Program-made: the position numbers and the translations under genes
Part shown: piece by piece, positions 11,086 to 22,697 of the stretch
How positions within the stretch are numbered: the first letter of the stretch is position 1
Layout: the number at the start of each line of letters is the position of its first letter
The notes under the pieces: model-generated
Databases searched by the model: none
What the model was told of the DNA's origin: nothing
What the model saw: only the letters and a program-made list of their open reading frames with translations
Source of the DNA: Gautieria morchelliformis
Taxonomy: Eukaryota > Basidiomycota > Agaricomycetes > Gomphales > Gomphaceae
Length of the DNA stretch: 64,000 bases
Assembly (NCBI GenBank): GCA_015179125.1
Contig: WHVA01000001.1
Coordinates: forward strand, 558,001 to 622,000
Reading direction: 5' to 3'

Positions 11086-12291
11086 AGAGAAATGGGGGCC
11101 ACGTACACGGCAGCACTTCGAGGTAATGTGCCGCTGTCGCACCCTAATAACCTAGCCAGGGCAAAGGCTAGGGAGCAACAGATACTAATAGACAGCGACC
11201 TGAGAGCTGTGCAAAACACGCTTGCCACGCTCATGGAGCAGGAGTTAGTAGCAAAGGCCAATGAAGCTATAGAGCAGACTGACTGGACAGAAGAAGAGTG
11301 CGAAGTGTGTTTCATAGGGGTTAAAAAGCTGGCGAATGGGGGAATGGTATTTGAAGTAAGCACGGCTGCAGTGGCCACGTGGGTGCAGGCCCACAAAGGG
11401 AAGTTCCTGGAGAAGTTCAGTGGAACGGCGGTCATCAAAGAATGAGCAGTATCCGTTATTGTAGAATATGTGCCGCTGTCTCACTCACCAGAAGCTTTCG
11501 CAGAGCTCAGAAAGATCGAACACGACTCGAATTTGTCGGGCGGCACCCTCATATCGACAAGATGGATCAAACCAATCCACCGGAGGACAGAGGGGCAGCG
11601 CTCAGCGCACATCATCGCAAAGTTCGCGACAACTGAGGCAGCGAACCAGAGCATTCGAGATGGAATGATAATAGCGGGCAAGCGTACCTGGGCGAGAAGA
11701 ATGAAAAAGGAGCCCAGGAGATGCCTGAGATGCCAGAAGCATAATGCCAGACACATGGCCACAGATTGCACGGAGCAGGAGAGATGCAGCACGTGCGGGA
11801 AGCCGCACAGAACAGCAGAATGCGAGGAAACAGACCCCAGCAAGTTCAAGTGCGTGAACTGCGACGAATATGGGCACGCAGCGTGGGACCGAACTTGCCC
11901 TACGTTCAAGGCGGCGTGCCAAGCGATAGAGAGAGCAGACGCAGAGCACACCTACAAATACTTCCCAAGTGACACCCCCTGGACGTGGGAGCAACAGGGA
12001 GTCGCAGGGGAAGTGGAAGATGCGGGTGAGCTTTTCAAGAGGCTCAACAGGCAGAACGCAGTCAGACAGCAAAACATAGATGAATGGCAGTATAATGGGT
12101 GGAACATGGTGACCAGAGGGCAAAGACAAGGCGAAGGAAATAGGGGAGTCAACCCACCGAGAGGGCACCACGACCCTGGCTGGGTGAACAAAGGAAACCG
12201 ACAGAGGCGGCTGGACGAGTACAGCATAGGGGGGGAGAACCTCGAGGGACAACAGCAAGAAGACAACAACAACGACCTATATCAAGGATGA
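11086..12291 (+). pseudogene. LINE B ORF1 (gag-like RNA-binding protein), truncated
   Basis: The frame begins in GATYTAALRGNVPLSH, an internal point of ORF1 judged by LINE D, so roughly the first 230 residues are missing. An RRM-like region is followed by three zinc knuckles: CLRCQKHNARHMATDC, CSTCGKPHRTAEC and CVNCDEYGHAAWDRTC. ORF1 proteins bind LINE RNA and act as chaperones. A TGA at 11443-11445 lies in frame between VIKE and AVSVIVEYVPL, at the same codon as a TGA in LINE D. The stop overlaps the ORF2 start as ATGA. Confidence 0.85.
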
Positions 12292-13440
12292 GTGACAACA
12301 ACACACCCAGAAAACACTTGCGAGTCAGACAACAGAATGTAAACAAGTCGCTTACAGCGACCGCGGATCTACTGGCTAAGTGCCCTCCCAGCAAATACGA
12401 CATAGTGGCAATACAGGAACCGTATATCAATTTTCTTGGAAATGCTAGGGCCTCACCGCATTGGTACTCGATATACCCTGACACACACTAAAAAGACAAG
12501 ACCAAACGGACAAGATCCATGATACTCATCAACAAAGACACAATCATGAACGACTGGGCAGCAGTGGACGTAGGGACACCAGACGTCACAGCAGTCAAGA
12601 TAAAAACTGACACCGGTAACGTCTTAATATACAACATATACTGTGACTGTACCCATTCTGACAGCATAAGAGACCTACAGAAACACCTACAGAACAAAGC
12701 GAAAGGCGGCCAAGTGCAAGAAGAAGACACATGCGGGGAGATATGGTTGGGAGACTTCAATCGGCACCATCCAATGTGGGATGAGGGTCGGAATTCACAC
12801 CTGTTCACTCGCAGCAACCTAGACAAGGCGCAGGTCCTGCTAAACACCATAGCGGAGTACGACATGCAGATGGCACTCCCGAAAGAGATACCAATGCTAA
12901 GAGCCATGGAAACAGGAAACTACATGCAAACTGACGATGTTTTTATCTCCACAGAAATGCTGGAGCAGCTCATCAGCTGCAGAACAATTCCAGAAGACCA
13001 GCCAGCCAAAAGCGACCATTTCCCAGTGGACACAACAATCGACATCTCGCTCAGGAAGGTTGCGTATGTCCCCAAGTCCAACTTCAGACAGGTAGACTGG
13101 AAGGAGTTCAACAAGGAACTAGACGCACGCCTGAGAGAAAGGATCGCCGATCTGACACCAGGGAGCAGGGCGCAGCTCCAAAGAACCCTTGAGGTGCTCA
13201 CAATGGCTATCACGGAGACAGTGGAAGACTTGGTGCCCAAGACTAAGCCATCTCCCTATATGAAACGGTGGTGGTAGCTGGAGCTGACAAAAGCTAGGGC
13301 CGAAGCCAGGAGCAGGGGCAGAAAAGCATACGCCAGATGAGGCGATCTAGCAGACAGGGTGCACGAGGAGTACAGAGAGGCAAGGAATCAGTACGCAAGG
13401 AAGATAGAAAAGGCGAAGCAGGAGCATTGGGATGCGTTCC
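12288..13440 (+). pseudogene. LINE B ORF2, APE-type endonuclease and linker
   Basis: The ATG at 12288 overlaps the ORF1 stop by four bases. Endonuclease motifs are RQQNVNKSLTA, DIVAIQEPY (catalytic Glu), IWLGDFNRHHPMWD (Asp/Asn) and KSDHFPVD (catalytic His). The enzyme nicks target DNA to prime reverse transcription. In-frame stops lie at 12489-12491 (TAA where the relatives have Tyr), 13275-13277 and in the linker near 13340. A frameshift near 13445 passes to the RT frame. Confidence 0.85.
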
Positions 13441-15855
13441 TGGAGGAAGGAAGTAGACCAAAAGACTGTGTGGATGGCTCATAAGTACGCCTCAGTGGAC
13501 CCAACAGATGGAGCACGGACACGCATACCGACCCTCACTGCCAAAAGAGATGATGGGACCCGGTGGGTGGCAGACACCAATGAGCAGAAGGCTGACATGC
13601 TGTTCAGTTCCTTCTTCCCGGCGATGGGAGCAGACAGCGAAGGCATACAAAGCGACTACCAGTACCCAGAGCCGGCCTTCGACTACGCCCCGATCACAGA
13701 CGACCAAATAAGGAGGGCGGTGGAGAAACTCAACCCTTTCAAGGCCCCCGGAGCGAACAGCATCCCCAATGTGCTAATAAAACAGTGTGTTGACACGATG
13801 CTACCATACATAGGCCTGCTCTATCGAGCCACGTTCGACCTCGATGTCTACCCTGTGGAATGGAGGGACTCAGTCACGAGGGTGCTCCGGAAGCCCGGGA
13901 AGAGCGATTACACACTGCCGGGGTCATACCGCCCCATTGCACTACTGGACACAATAGGCAAGGTGCTATCCGCGTGCGTGGCCGAAGACATAGTCAAAAC
14001 GGTGGAGCGACATCATTTACTGCCGGAGAACCACTTTGGCTGCAGGCCGGGACGCTCCACGACAGACGTCATACATTACACAATCGCAACTGCTAAGGAT
14101 GCATGGAGGAAAGGTAGAGTGCTAGGTCTACTGTTTCTAGACATCAAGGGGGCAATTTCCAGCATACTACTAGACCGACTGATACATAACATGCGCCGCA
14201 GGGGAATACCGGAAGAATACACCAGATGGATACGCAGAAGAGTGGAAGGGAGAGCTACCATGGTCAGTTTTGACGACTTCAGCACCCCAGCCAGACTGGT
14301 CAGCAGAGGAATGGACCAGGGATGCCCGGTATCAGCCATCGCGTACCAGTTTTACAACGCAGACTTGCTCGAGATGATCAGACGGGCGAACGGGGAGGAC
14401 TGCATTGGATTCGTGGACGACACCACGTTGATGGCAGAGGGGGCGGACCTACAAGAGGCGTTCGAAAAGCTGAGAAAAGTCATGTGCAAACCAGGCGGAG
14501 CAGGTGAATGGGCAGAGCAACATCAGTGTACCTTTGCAGTGGACAAGTTTGGGCTTATGGGGCTCACCAGAAGGCGAGAACGAGAGCCTGGCAAGCCCAA
14601 GAAAACCAGGCAAATAACCAGGCCGTCCATAACGATAGGCCAACACATCATCAAGCCCACAGCTACCCACAAATTCCTAGGGGTCGTCATCGACCAGGAG
14701 CTGCGCTTCAGGGAGCACACCAATTATGTGCTTAAAAAAGGGGACATGTACATTGCACAGTATAGGAGGCTCGCAAAGCCGACGAAGGGCACAACAGCTA
14801 AGTACATGAGGAAATATTACCTAGCAGTCGCGATCCCAAGAATGCTCTACGCAGCTGACATATTTTTAATCCCAGACACAAAGCACAGCAAGGGGATGAA
14901 GGGAAACATCAATAAGCTTGCAAGGGTCCAGTGGCAGGCCGCGATATCTATCATGGGAGCGATGAGCATGGCAGCAAACGATGTCCTAGATGCCCATGCC
15001 AACTTACATCCGTTCCCCCTGCTGGTGGCAAAGATGGTCCATCGCACGCCAGCAAGGATAGCATGCTTGCCACCACTGCACCCGCTGGCACCAAAAGCAC
15101 GCAGAGCGGCGGCGAGATATGTCAAGAAACACCGGTCGCCACTACACGAAATGTTCCACGCGTACGAAGTGAAGCCAGACACGATGGAGAAGATACAGAC
15201 GGTCTGCTTTGGGCCAAAGTGGAAGCCGTCGTTCCAAATACGTATCCCCCAGGATAAACAACAGGCCATTGACGAGATTTTGACAGATCCAGCCGAAGTC
15301 AAAGTGTACACGGATGGCTCGTGCATAGAGGGAGGAGTAGGAGCGGCGGCAGTGCTGTACAGAGGTGGTATAGAGAAACAAGTGGTAAGGCTATACATGG
15401 GGGCCGAGCACGAGCATACCGTATTCGAGGCGGAACTGGTGGGAGCAGCGATGGGTGCCAAGCTGCTGAACACAGAAAGAGCGGCGAGATACGTGATAGC
15501 AGCTGACAACCAGGCGGCAATGCAAACCACCAGGAGGGAAAGGGCGATATCAGCGCAGTATATAGTCAACGTGCTGCACAGGCAGATCGAGGGAGTGCTG
15601 GAGCAGCAGCCGAGGGCTCAGGTGGTAATGAGGTGGGTGCCAGGGGATGAAGGAGTGGAGGGGAATGAAAGGGCAGACGAAGAGGCCAAGAGGGCAGCGA
15701 GAGGAGACTCCAGCGAGGAGCGCTTCATCCCAATCGAGTGCGGAGGTATAATGCCCAAGAGCAGGTCGGCAGAGCTACAGCACTTTCAAAAGAGCATACG
15801 AGAGGAGGCGAGGGCAGCCTTCACACGATCCCCGTGGGCCCGCATAGCACACAAG
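13432..15855 (+). pseudogene. LINE B ORF2, reverse transcriptase and RNase H
   Basis: A frame of about 800 codons without stops. RT motifs: LNPFKAPGANSIPN, YRPIALLDTIGKVLSA, HFGCRPGRSTTD, LLFLDIKGAISS, GMDQGCPVSAIAYQFYN, FVDDTTLMAE (catalytic Asp pair, about 14410-14436) and HKFLGVVIDQELRF. RNase H: YTDGSCIEGG, FEAELVGA, AADNQAA and NERADEEAK supply the Asp-Glu-Asp-Asp set (about 15305-15690). The protein copies LINE RNA at the nicked site and the RNase H removes template RNA. The open frame beyond 15855 belongs to the inserted LTR; the LINE frame resumes at 16242. Confidence 0.92.
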
Positions 15856-16236
15856 TGTTGGGTGCATTGATGCTCCTGCACCAAAATCAAGCATAATATA
15901 TCCAATTTGTTGTGTGCTTTCTCAATTTCTTCTCATTTTGTTCTTGTATCATGCATCCATTTCTCTGGTTATTTTCGAAATTTTCCACTCACTCCCTGTC
16001 TCTCCATTTCATCTTGTTATTCCTACTTTCACAAGCGGCTGCACCCAGCGGAGTCTGAAATGACTTCGACGCGCGAGCCCTTGGGCGCTAAAGAGCCGGG
16101 TAGTAGTACATGCGCAGTGAAACAGTTTCCCCCTCTCTCAGTGACAACTAAATTCACTGAGAGAGTGAATTGTTTTCTAGTCTATTCTTTTGAGCAAGAA
16201 GTTCATACCTACTGCCTATAATTCCTGTCCTCTACA
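15856..16236 (+). mobile_element. Solo LTR of the Copia-2 family in LINE B
   Basis: 381 bp, starts TGTTGGGTGCATTG and ends CTGTCCTCTACA, flanked by ACAAG (15851-15855 and 16237-16241). It matches the 5' LTR of the Copia element at 59757, but the other copies are about 115 bp longer and carry an extra internal direct repeat. Confidence 0.92.
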
Positions 16237-16630
16237 ACAAGATCGATCAGTCCATGCCGTCCACAGCATACGCCAGGCTCAGCCAGGAGCTACCACGCAG
16301 ACACGCCAGCATACTCATGCAACTCAGGACCGGGCATGCAGGCCTGAACAAGCACCTACACAGAATGGGAAAGGTGAACTCACCCATGTGCCCCGCATGT
16401 CAAAAGGTGGAGGAGACGGTCTAGCACTATTTGTTCAGGTGTCCGGCATACGACAAGCAGAGGCAGGAGCTACAGCGAGCACTTGGAAGAGGGGCCGCAA
16501 TGCCCACAACCATACTGGGCAGGCCGAAGGCCATGAAGCATTTGTTCAAGTATGTACAGGGCACTAGGAGGTTCACAAAGACGCACGGGGAACTGGAACT
16601 GCCACAACAGCGAGAGAATGACAGAAGGTA
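16237..16630 (+). pseudogene. LINE B ORF2 C-terminus (zinc-knuckle tail)
   Basis: The frame reads KIDQSMPSTAYARLSQ, LMQLRTGHAGLNKHLHRMGK, then the Cys-His cluster SPMCPACQKVEETV and HYLFRCPAY, with one TAG inside the cluster near 16422. It ends at LPQQRENDRR. The tail is typical of Tad1-like ORF2 and is thought to aid RNA or DNA binding. Confidence 0.85.
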
Positions 16631-16901
16631 GAAAGAAGGGGAGTGGAGAGCAAGCTGCGCAATGCGCAAAGAACAACATCCTCGCCAACACAGGCACGGA
16701 CACGCTCGGGGCTTTGCCCGCAGAGCATAAGCGGAGATAGAGGTGGACAGGTCAGGTAGAAAAAACATGTCGACGGGCGCTGTGTAGAAACTGTCTTACA
16801 TAGGGCCTTGCCCCAAAAGACATAAAATTGGATAAAAATAAAAATAAAAATAAAAATAAAAATAAAAATAAAAATAAAAATAAAAATAAAAATAAAAATA
16901 A

Positions 16902-17554
16902 ACGGTAAACTTTGATGATCACAGTACCCCAATGATAAGGATAGGCCGTGGCATGGATCAAGAATGCCCACTGTCAGCCATCACGTACCAGTTTTATAAC
17001 ACGAGTTCACTGGAGGTGGTAAGGTGCAAGAACAGGGAGGACTGTGTAGGCTTCGTGGATGACACGACTCTGATAGCAGAGGGGGACAGCCTACAGGAAG
17101 CCTTTGATAAGCTGTCAGACATCATGACGAGGCATGGGGGCGCGATGAACTGGGCTAACAGCCATGAGTGTCATTTTGCTCTGGATAAGTTTGGACTAAT
17201 GGGATTAACCAGGCAAAGAGACAAAGACCCGACTGGAAACAGGAAGACCAGGCCAATCACAAAGCCATCCATCAGAATAGGGCAACATGTGATCTATCCA
17301 ACAACCTCACACAAGTTCCTCGGAGTAGTACTAGATCAAGAATTACGCTTCAAGGAGCATGTCAACTAGGTGCTAGCAAAAGAGGATAGATTCATCAATC
17401 AATACACGAGGCTGGCAAGGACAACGAAAGGGGTAGCTGCCAAGCACATGCAGAAATACTACCTGGTAGTGGCAGTCCCAAGGCTATTATACGCAGCTGA
17501 CATTTTCCTCGTGCCAGGCACTGCACGAAACAAAGGGACAAAAGGTCACATAAA
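16902..17554 (+). pseudogene. LINE A, part 3: reverse transcriptase
   Basis: It resumes with the duplicated ACGGTAAACTTTG and reads GMDQECPLSAITYQFYN, FVDDTTLIAE (catalytic Asp pair near 17055-17065), FGLMGLTRQRDKDP and HKFLGVVLDQELRFKEH. One TAG lies in frame at 17367-17369. It ends at ATAAA (17550-17554), the Copia-1 target site. Confidence 0.88.
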
Positions 17555-18170
17555 TAATATAAATCAGAGTAAGGGGTTGGGGTCGAGTGAATAATGATGT
17601 GATAAAGATCTCAAGCAGTGTTCTAGTTGAGAGATAAGAGCAATGTTCTAGAGTTCTAGATTTAAGCAATGTTCTTGGTGCAATAAGAGTTGAGGAGGAA
17701 ACAATAATAGTCCAAAGAAGCTTATGACTCGAAGCTCTAGGGAAAAAGATTGTTAAGTCACTTCTTTATTCGTATCTAGAGTCCAAGTATTTAAGCAGTG
17801 TAGGATAGGAGGAAATAATCATGTGTGAATGTAATAATCATGTGAAATATGATGCTACTTAGGGGATGGGAGCATAATGATGTCAACAGTGATGCAACAG
17901 CTCCTATATGGCTAATCTCTTCATAAATGATGGAGATGATGCAATAAATGATGTCAGACCAGTAGAATGACGACTCGACTCGATAATAGGCATGAAAATG
18001 AACTCTTAACTCAATGGTACGCATGTCTGCGCCTCGACTCGATGTTTGACTCATGGTACGCATGTATGCGCCTCGACTCGACTTGGAATGATGGGAAAAT
18101 AAGGTGAGTGATAAGAGAAATGAGAAGTAAGATTGTCCTGATTGAAACTGTCCTTCCTCCTCCAATAACA
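17555..18170 (-). repeat. Copia-1 3' LTR
   Basis: 616 bp; minus-strand start TGTTATTGGAGGAGG; appears identical to 22698-23313. It contains two short CTCGACTCGA-bearing repeats with GGTACGCATGT near 18000-18080. Confidence 0.95.
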
Positions 18171-18177
18171 CTCCCCC

Positions 18178-21100
18178 TCAAACTCGACGTATTCCTAGAA
18201 ATTCTAGGATATGGAGATGTTTGCGTGGAGATAATGGCTTTGTGAGAATGTCCGCAGGATTGTCCATCGCAGGAATATAATGTAGTTTAATGTTTCCATT
18301 GGTGATCTGTTCCTTTGTGTAATGGAAGTGAACATCAATATGTTTTGTGCGACTGTTATTGATGTTGTCTTGGGAAAATGCGATGGAGGATTGGTTGTCG
18401 GTAAATATGGTGATGGGAGCAAGGTTATGCTGAAAATCTTTTCCCATTCTTATAAGCCATATTCCTTCTGCTGATGCAAAGGATCCTGCAACCAGTTCCG
18501 ATTCCATTGATGATCGGCTCACAAGATTCTGTTTCTTTGATGCCCAAGAGATAGGGCCACCATTGAACATAAAAACCCATCCTGTGGTAGACTTCCTATC
18601 ATCCTTGTCTCCTGCGAAGTCTGCGTCTGTGAATCCTGCAAGTCCATGAGCATATCCCTTTGTGCCATCACCATGACTTGAGAATGTGATGCCAAATTCT
18701 TTTGTGTTGATTAAGTAGCGTAGAATTCGTTTGGCAGCTTCCCAGTGAGTGATATTGGGTTTGGATGCAAATTGTGCACATTTGTTGACTGCATAGGATA
18801 TGTCTGGTCGAGTGGCCACTGCACAGTAGTTGAGACTTCCAATCAATGATGAATAGGATATATCCATAATATCATTTGGATTGGTGGAGATTCTGAATTC
18901 GATGTTTGGGTCCATGGGTGAGTTTGTAGCACGTCCAGCTGTAACATCGAATCGTTTTGAAATAGAGTTGATAAAGGATGGTTGGGAAATATGAATGGTG
19001 CCCAGTTCTTGATTCCTGATGATTCGAATTCCCAAAAGCCGGCTTGGTTCACCTAGGTCTTGGATGTCAAAGCTCCCCCTCACATCTCTGATCATTTTCT
19101 CCATTGTTTCCTTGGAATTTGCAGCCATTAATCCATCATCCACATACCAGCCCACTACAGCCACCTCTCCTTTGTCTCCAAACCTGAAAAACATTGTTTG
19201 ATCTGCTTCCCCTGCCTTGAACCCCATCTTCTCTAATTCCTTCCTCAAAGTATTGTGCCACACTCTTCCTGATTGTTTCAACCCATAGATCCCCTTGTTT
19301 AACTTGCAGACAAGATGTTCCTCTCCTGACTTGATAAAACCCTCTGGTTGGCGCATATACACAGTGTCCTCAAGTTTGCCATTGAGATATGCGCCCTTTA
19401 CATCCACATGGCGCAGTTCAAGGTTGTACTTGCAACCTAATGCAAGAATGAGTCGAATTGAGGTTAATCTGATAGTGGGGGAGAATGTTTCTTGATAATC
19501 GATGCCTGGAACTTGTGAAAAGCCTTGTGCCACTAGTCTTGATTTGAAATTGTTTATATCGCCTATATTGTCTCGTTTGACTCTGAAAACCCAACGGCAT
19601 CCTATAATATTCGTGTTCGGAGGACATTCGACCAGGGTCCAGGTATAGTAACCTGTGAGTGTGTCGTATTCCACCTCGCATGATTTCCTCCACTGTGATG
19701 CATTTTCCGAGCTCATAGCCTCCTTGTAGTTGCTTGGTTCATCCTCTGCAAGAGTCACGAATGCTGCTTCCACCTCCTCAAGTTCCTTCCTCCCATGCGC
19801 CATAGCAATCATCTCTTTCATCAGTGCTGCGTGTCTCCTTCCTCTTCCATACTCCACATTTGATGGATCCATCCATGGACCTTTGGAAAAATCCTTTGGA
19901 GCGATTTCTTCTTCAATTTCTTCTTCTTCTGCTTCTCTGTCTTCTTCCTCTGTTCTCAGCTCCACTCCTTCGATCTCTTCCTCATGCTCTATCTTCTTCT
20001 CCTCCTCTTCGACTTGTTGTAATATTCCAGTAGTATCAGTCCTGTCAACGAATGGTAATTCTTCATCATACTGCCATTCCTGTACAGGCCTCGGCTCCTC
20101 AGGCTGGAAAATAACAGGGAGTCTGGATTCACGTTGCCAGAGTGTAGGTGTGTCGTCTGCATCAGTTCCATGAATAGAGACTCGTTCTATGTGATTCAGC
20201 TCATCAAAGACAACGTCCCTGGACTTCAGCAGTGTATGTGTGCGTGGAACCCAGACCTTGTAAGCCTTGGAATTGTCGAAATATCCAACAAATATTCCTT
20301 CCACTGACTTGTAATCTCCCTTTCTCCTTGTTGCTTTAGGAATCAAGGCCCAGCACTTGGAGCCATAAGTGCGAAGCCAATTCACCTTTGGTTTTACTAG
20401 CCAGAAGGCCTCATAAGGTGATTTGTTGATCCTATGATGCAAAATTCGATTTTTGACAAAATTGACCGTGTGCACTCCAGAGACCCAAAATCGATTCGAG
20501 AGTCCAGCATCATGCTGAAGGGTCAATGCTCCTTCTTGAAGGGTCCTGTTGTATCTTTCAGCAATGGCATTATGCTCTGGAGTATAGGGAGAAGTGGTTT
20601 GATGAGCGATTCCAAGGTCTTTGCATAACTTTTGAAATTCCTTCCCCATATATTCTCCTCCATTATCTGTCCTCACTCTCCTCACATCCTCTCCTTTCTG
20701 CTTCTTCAACCATGCAATATATCCCTTGAATGAATTGGTAACAGTGGCACATTCCTTGTTCTTCAAGAAATCAATACTGACATAGCGAGTTTTGTGATCA
20801 ATCCAGGTCACAAAATATCGAAAGCCATTGATGGAGACGTCGAATGGACCACAAAGGTCAGAGGAAATGATATCTCCAATTTTCTCTGGTAATTCTTCTG
20901 TACTTTTGAAAGGTGCGCGTGTTTGCTTGCCAAAGGGACAATGTGAGCATTGGCTCATGTACTGGTCCTCCTCCACATCAGGGAGTCCATCAACTGTTTG
21001 CAACCTCGACATAGTCTCCAGTGTTGATGGCGCGGCATGTGCAAGCCTATGATGCCAAAGTGTAAGCTCACTTGGCTCACCAGAATATTCCACAGTCTCT

Positions 21101-21864
21101 ACAGGGTATTGAACTGATGTTGCCATATATGCGAATAAATTGTTGATTTTTGTTCCTTTTGCAACAATTTCCCCATTATAGAGCAGTGAAGTGTCCCCTC
21201 GACTGAAAACCACATCTACATTTGCTGTTGTCATCCTCCCAACAGAAAGTAGATTGGCATCGAGTTTTGGGACAAAAATGACATTTTGCAATGTCAACTC
21301 CAAGGGTGGTAGGTTCATAGACTCATCACTTTGAAGTGTGATGCGAATTGTCCCCTTTTGACTAGCCTCGAAGGCCTCACCACTTGCAGTCTCGACCAAT
21401 ATAGTAGGAGTCGAGTGAATTTCATCAAAGAGTTCCAATCTGCCGCATATATGACTTGATGCTGCAGAGTCCACCAACCACATATGAGACCTGTCTTGTA
21501 TGGCTGATAGAGCTGATGTTTTTGTGGATAAAACAACACTCTTGGATTGGTCTTCTTCTTGTTCAGAGATATATGCCATCATAACAATATTCTTTGTCGA
21601 TGCATTGGCAAATCTTGATGATGGCACTGAAGAATTATTTGAAGAATTGTTGGCTCCTGCAGGCACAGTTTGATGCATCTGTGAGGCAACTGTTGGAGAG
21701 TTCCAAACAGGAGCTGATCGATTGCCACTTCCTCCCGGCCAAATACCCCCTCTTCCACCTCTTGCAACACTTGCTCCTCGACCCCTGCCTCCCCATGGGT
21801 CTTGTCCTGCCAGCCCCCTCCTGGTGCGAAACATCTTGAAGCTGAATGACCCTCCTTTCCACAA
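18178..21864 (-). CDS. pol: Copia-1 pol polyprotein (protease, integrase, RT, RNase H)
   Basis: 1228 codons. Domains in order: aspartic protease with LVDSAASSHICG, GAG-pre-integrase with WHHRLAHAAPSTL and a CPFGKQ zinc motif, integrase core with DLCGPFD, RTDNGGEY and PEHNAIAERYNRTL, an acidic low-complexity linker, RT with CRWVFRVKRD, VDVKGAYLNG and GWYVDDGLMAA, and RNase H with TDADFAGDKDDRKSTTG and SRSSMESEL. The order PR-IN-RT-RH defines Ty1/Copia. Its protein matures virus-like particles, copies the RNA and inserts the cDNA. It lies in a frame overlapping gag. Confidence 0.97.
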   Translation of the reverse strand: MWKGGSFSFKMFRTRRGLAGQDPWGGRGRGASVARGGRGGIWPGGSGNRSAPVWNSPTVASQMHQTVPAGANNSSNNSSVPSSRFANASTKNIVMMAYISEQEEDQSKSVVLSTKTSALSAIQDRSHMWLVDSAASSHICGRLELFDEIHSTPTILVETASGEAFEASQKGTIRITLQSDESMNLPPLELTLQNVIFVPKLDANLLSVGRMTTANVDVVFSRGDTSLLYNGEIVAKGTKINNLFAYMATSVQYPVETVEYSGEPSELTLWHHRLAHAAPSTLETMSRLQTVDGLPDVEEDQYMSQCSHCPFGKQTRAPFKSTEELPEKIGDIISSDLCGPFDVSINGFRYFVTWIDHKTRYVSIDFLKNKECATVTNSFKGYIAWLKKQKGEDVRRVRTDNGGEYMGKEFQKLCKDLGIAHQTTSPYTPEHNAIAERYNRTLQEGALTLQHDAGLSNRFWVSGVHTVNFVKNRILHHRINKSPYEAFWLVKPKVNWLRTYGSKCWALIPKATRRKGDYKSVEGIFVGYFDNSKAYKVWVPRTHTLLKSRDVVFDELNHIERVSIHGTDADDTPTLWQRESRLPVIFQPEEPRPVQEWQYDEELPFVDRTDTTGILQQVEEEEKKIEHEEEIEGVELRTEEEDREAEEEEIEEEIAPKDFSKGPWMDPSNVEYGRGRRHAALMKEMIAMAHGRKELEEVEAAFVTLAEDEPSNYKEAMSSENASQWRKSCEVEYDTLTGYYTWTLVECPPNTNIIGCRWVFRVKRDNIGDINNFKSRLVAQGFSQVPGIDYQETFSPTIRLTSIRLILALGCKYNLELRHVDVKGAYLNGKLEDTVYMRQPEGFIKSGEEHLVCKLNKGIYGLKQSGRVWHNTLRKELEKMGFKAGEADQTMFFRFGDKGEVAVVGWYVDDGLMAANSKETMEKMIRDVRGSFDIQDLGEPSRLLGIRIIRNQELGTIHISQPSFINSISKRFDVTAGRATNSPMDPNIEFRISTNPNDIMDISYSSLIGSLNYCAVATRPDISYAVNKCAQFASKPNITHWEAAKRILRYLINTKEFGITFSSHGDGTKGYAHGLAGFTDADFAGDKDDRKSTTGWVFMFNGGPISWASKKQNLVSRSSMESELVAGSFASAEGIWLIRMGKDFQHNLAPITIFTDNQSSIAFSQDNINNSRTKHIDVHFHYTKEQITNGNIKLHYIPAMDNPADILTKPLSPRKHLHILEFLGIRRV

Positions 21865-22673
21865 TTATTGCAGTTGTAAAATGGTCTCTGATTGTTATTT
21901 GTTGGATAGGGGGTGTTCCATGGTTTTGTGGTGGGGTATGCAGAGTTATTAGGTCGTCCTGCCCCCTTTGATTGTACCACAAAAGCCGTAGCTGCTTGAT
22001 TCGATATTTCCACCGCACTTAAATCCGCCTCATGAGCCTCTAGCTTCTCCTCAATGACATCTATGTCCCCAGTGATCATCCTGATGGTTTGAGCGATAGG
22101 CCTCCAGGATTCAGGTACATTCCTGAGGACAGTGGCAGCATGGGTAGAATCAGCAATGATCTCACCCATTTTTGCCAATTGATTCCTGTACTCCTTCATT
22201 ATAGTGAGGTAGGAGGAGACAGATTGTCCTTCGGTCATGTGATAATTTTCATATCTTGTGCGAATGATGCTGATTTTGCTAGGGTCTGTAGACTCGAATT
22301 TCCTTGTCAGGATCTCCCATGCTATAGCTGAAGATTCTGTAGAGTCGATGGCTGTTTGGAGTTCAGGGGTAATACACAGGAGTATTTGGCTATAAGCCAC
22401 ATTGTTCCTGTCGTGCCACTCGTCCTGGAGCTGAGTTAATGGAATATTACCAACAGTCTCAACCCCATTGAGGATTACTACAGCCCTGTTGGTGACATCT
22501 GGATAGTCATCTGCTCCTGTGATCATTCTGTAAAGGCCTCTGTCTCGAGAAGTAGCCAACAACTCTCTCTTCCAAGACATCCAGTTATCCTTACTCAGCT
22601 TTGGTTTTATATCCCTAAACTTGTGGATATCATGTTTAGGATGAGGGAGGGCGGTCATGATCTGTTGGGCCAT
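21579..22673 (-). CDS. gag: Copia-1 gag
   Basis: 364 codons from the ATG at 22673, about 25 bp inside the 5' LTR boundary. It has a UBN2/gag-type helical region (NWMSWKRELLATSRDRGLY, AWEILTRKFES) and one CCHC zinc knuckle, CNNCGKEGHSASRC. Gag forms the particle shell and packages RNA. Its 3' part overlaps the start of pol in another frame, as in families that use frameshifting. Confidence 0.93.
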   Translation of the reverse strand: MAQQIMTALPHPKHDIHKFRDIKPKLSKDNWMSWKRELLATSRDRGLYRMITGADDYPDVTNRAVVILNGVETVGNIPLTQLQDEWHDRNNVAYSQILLCITPELQTAIDSTESSAIAWEILTRKFESTDPSKISIIRTRYENYHMTEGQSVSSYLTIMKEYRNQLAKMGEIIADSTHAATVLRNVPESWRPIAQTIRMITGDIDVIEEKLEAHEADLSAVEISNQAATAFVVQSKGAGRPNNSAYPTTKPWNTPYPTNNNQRPFYNCNNCGKEGHSASRCFAPGGGWQDKTHGEAGVEEQVLQEVEEGVFGREEVAIDQLLFGTLQQLPHRCIKLCLQEPTILQIILQCHHQDLPMHRQRILL

Positions 22674-22697
22674 GAAAAGTCTATGAGACTTTTAATC

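Larger units (their letters stand above)
11078..16901 (+). mobile_element. LINE B, Tad1-like, inserted in LINE A
   Basis: A 5.8-kb LINE flanked by the 13-bp target duplication ACGGTAAACTTTG (11065-11077 and 16902-16914). Parts in order: 5'-truncated ORF1 with zinc knuckles, ORF2 with APE-type endonuclease, RT, RNase H and a C-terminal zinc knuckle, a 3' UTR sharing the ACATAGGGC and CCCAAAAGACAT motifs with the other LINEs here, and an AAAAAT repeat tail (about 16828-16901). A solo LTR (15856-16236) interrupts ORF2. Several in-frame stops and one frameshift make it inactive. Confidence 0.95.

Noticed and set aside
15850-15870. Natural C-terminus of LINE B RT/RNase H
   Set aside because: The last residues come from the inserted LTR; the LINE continues after it.
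16573-16971. Minus-strand protein with an Ile-Phe repeat
   Set aside because: Translation of the AAAAAT tail of LINE B.
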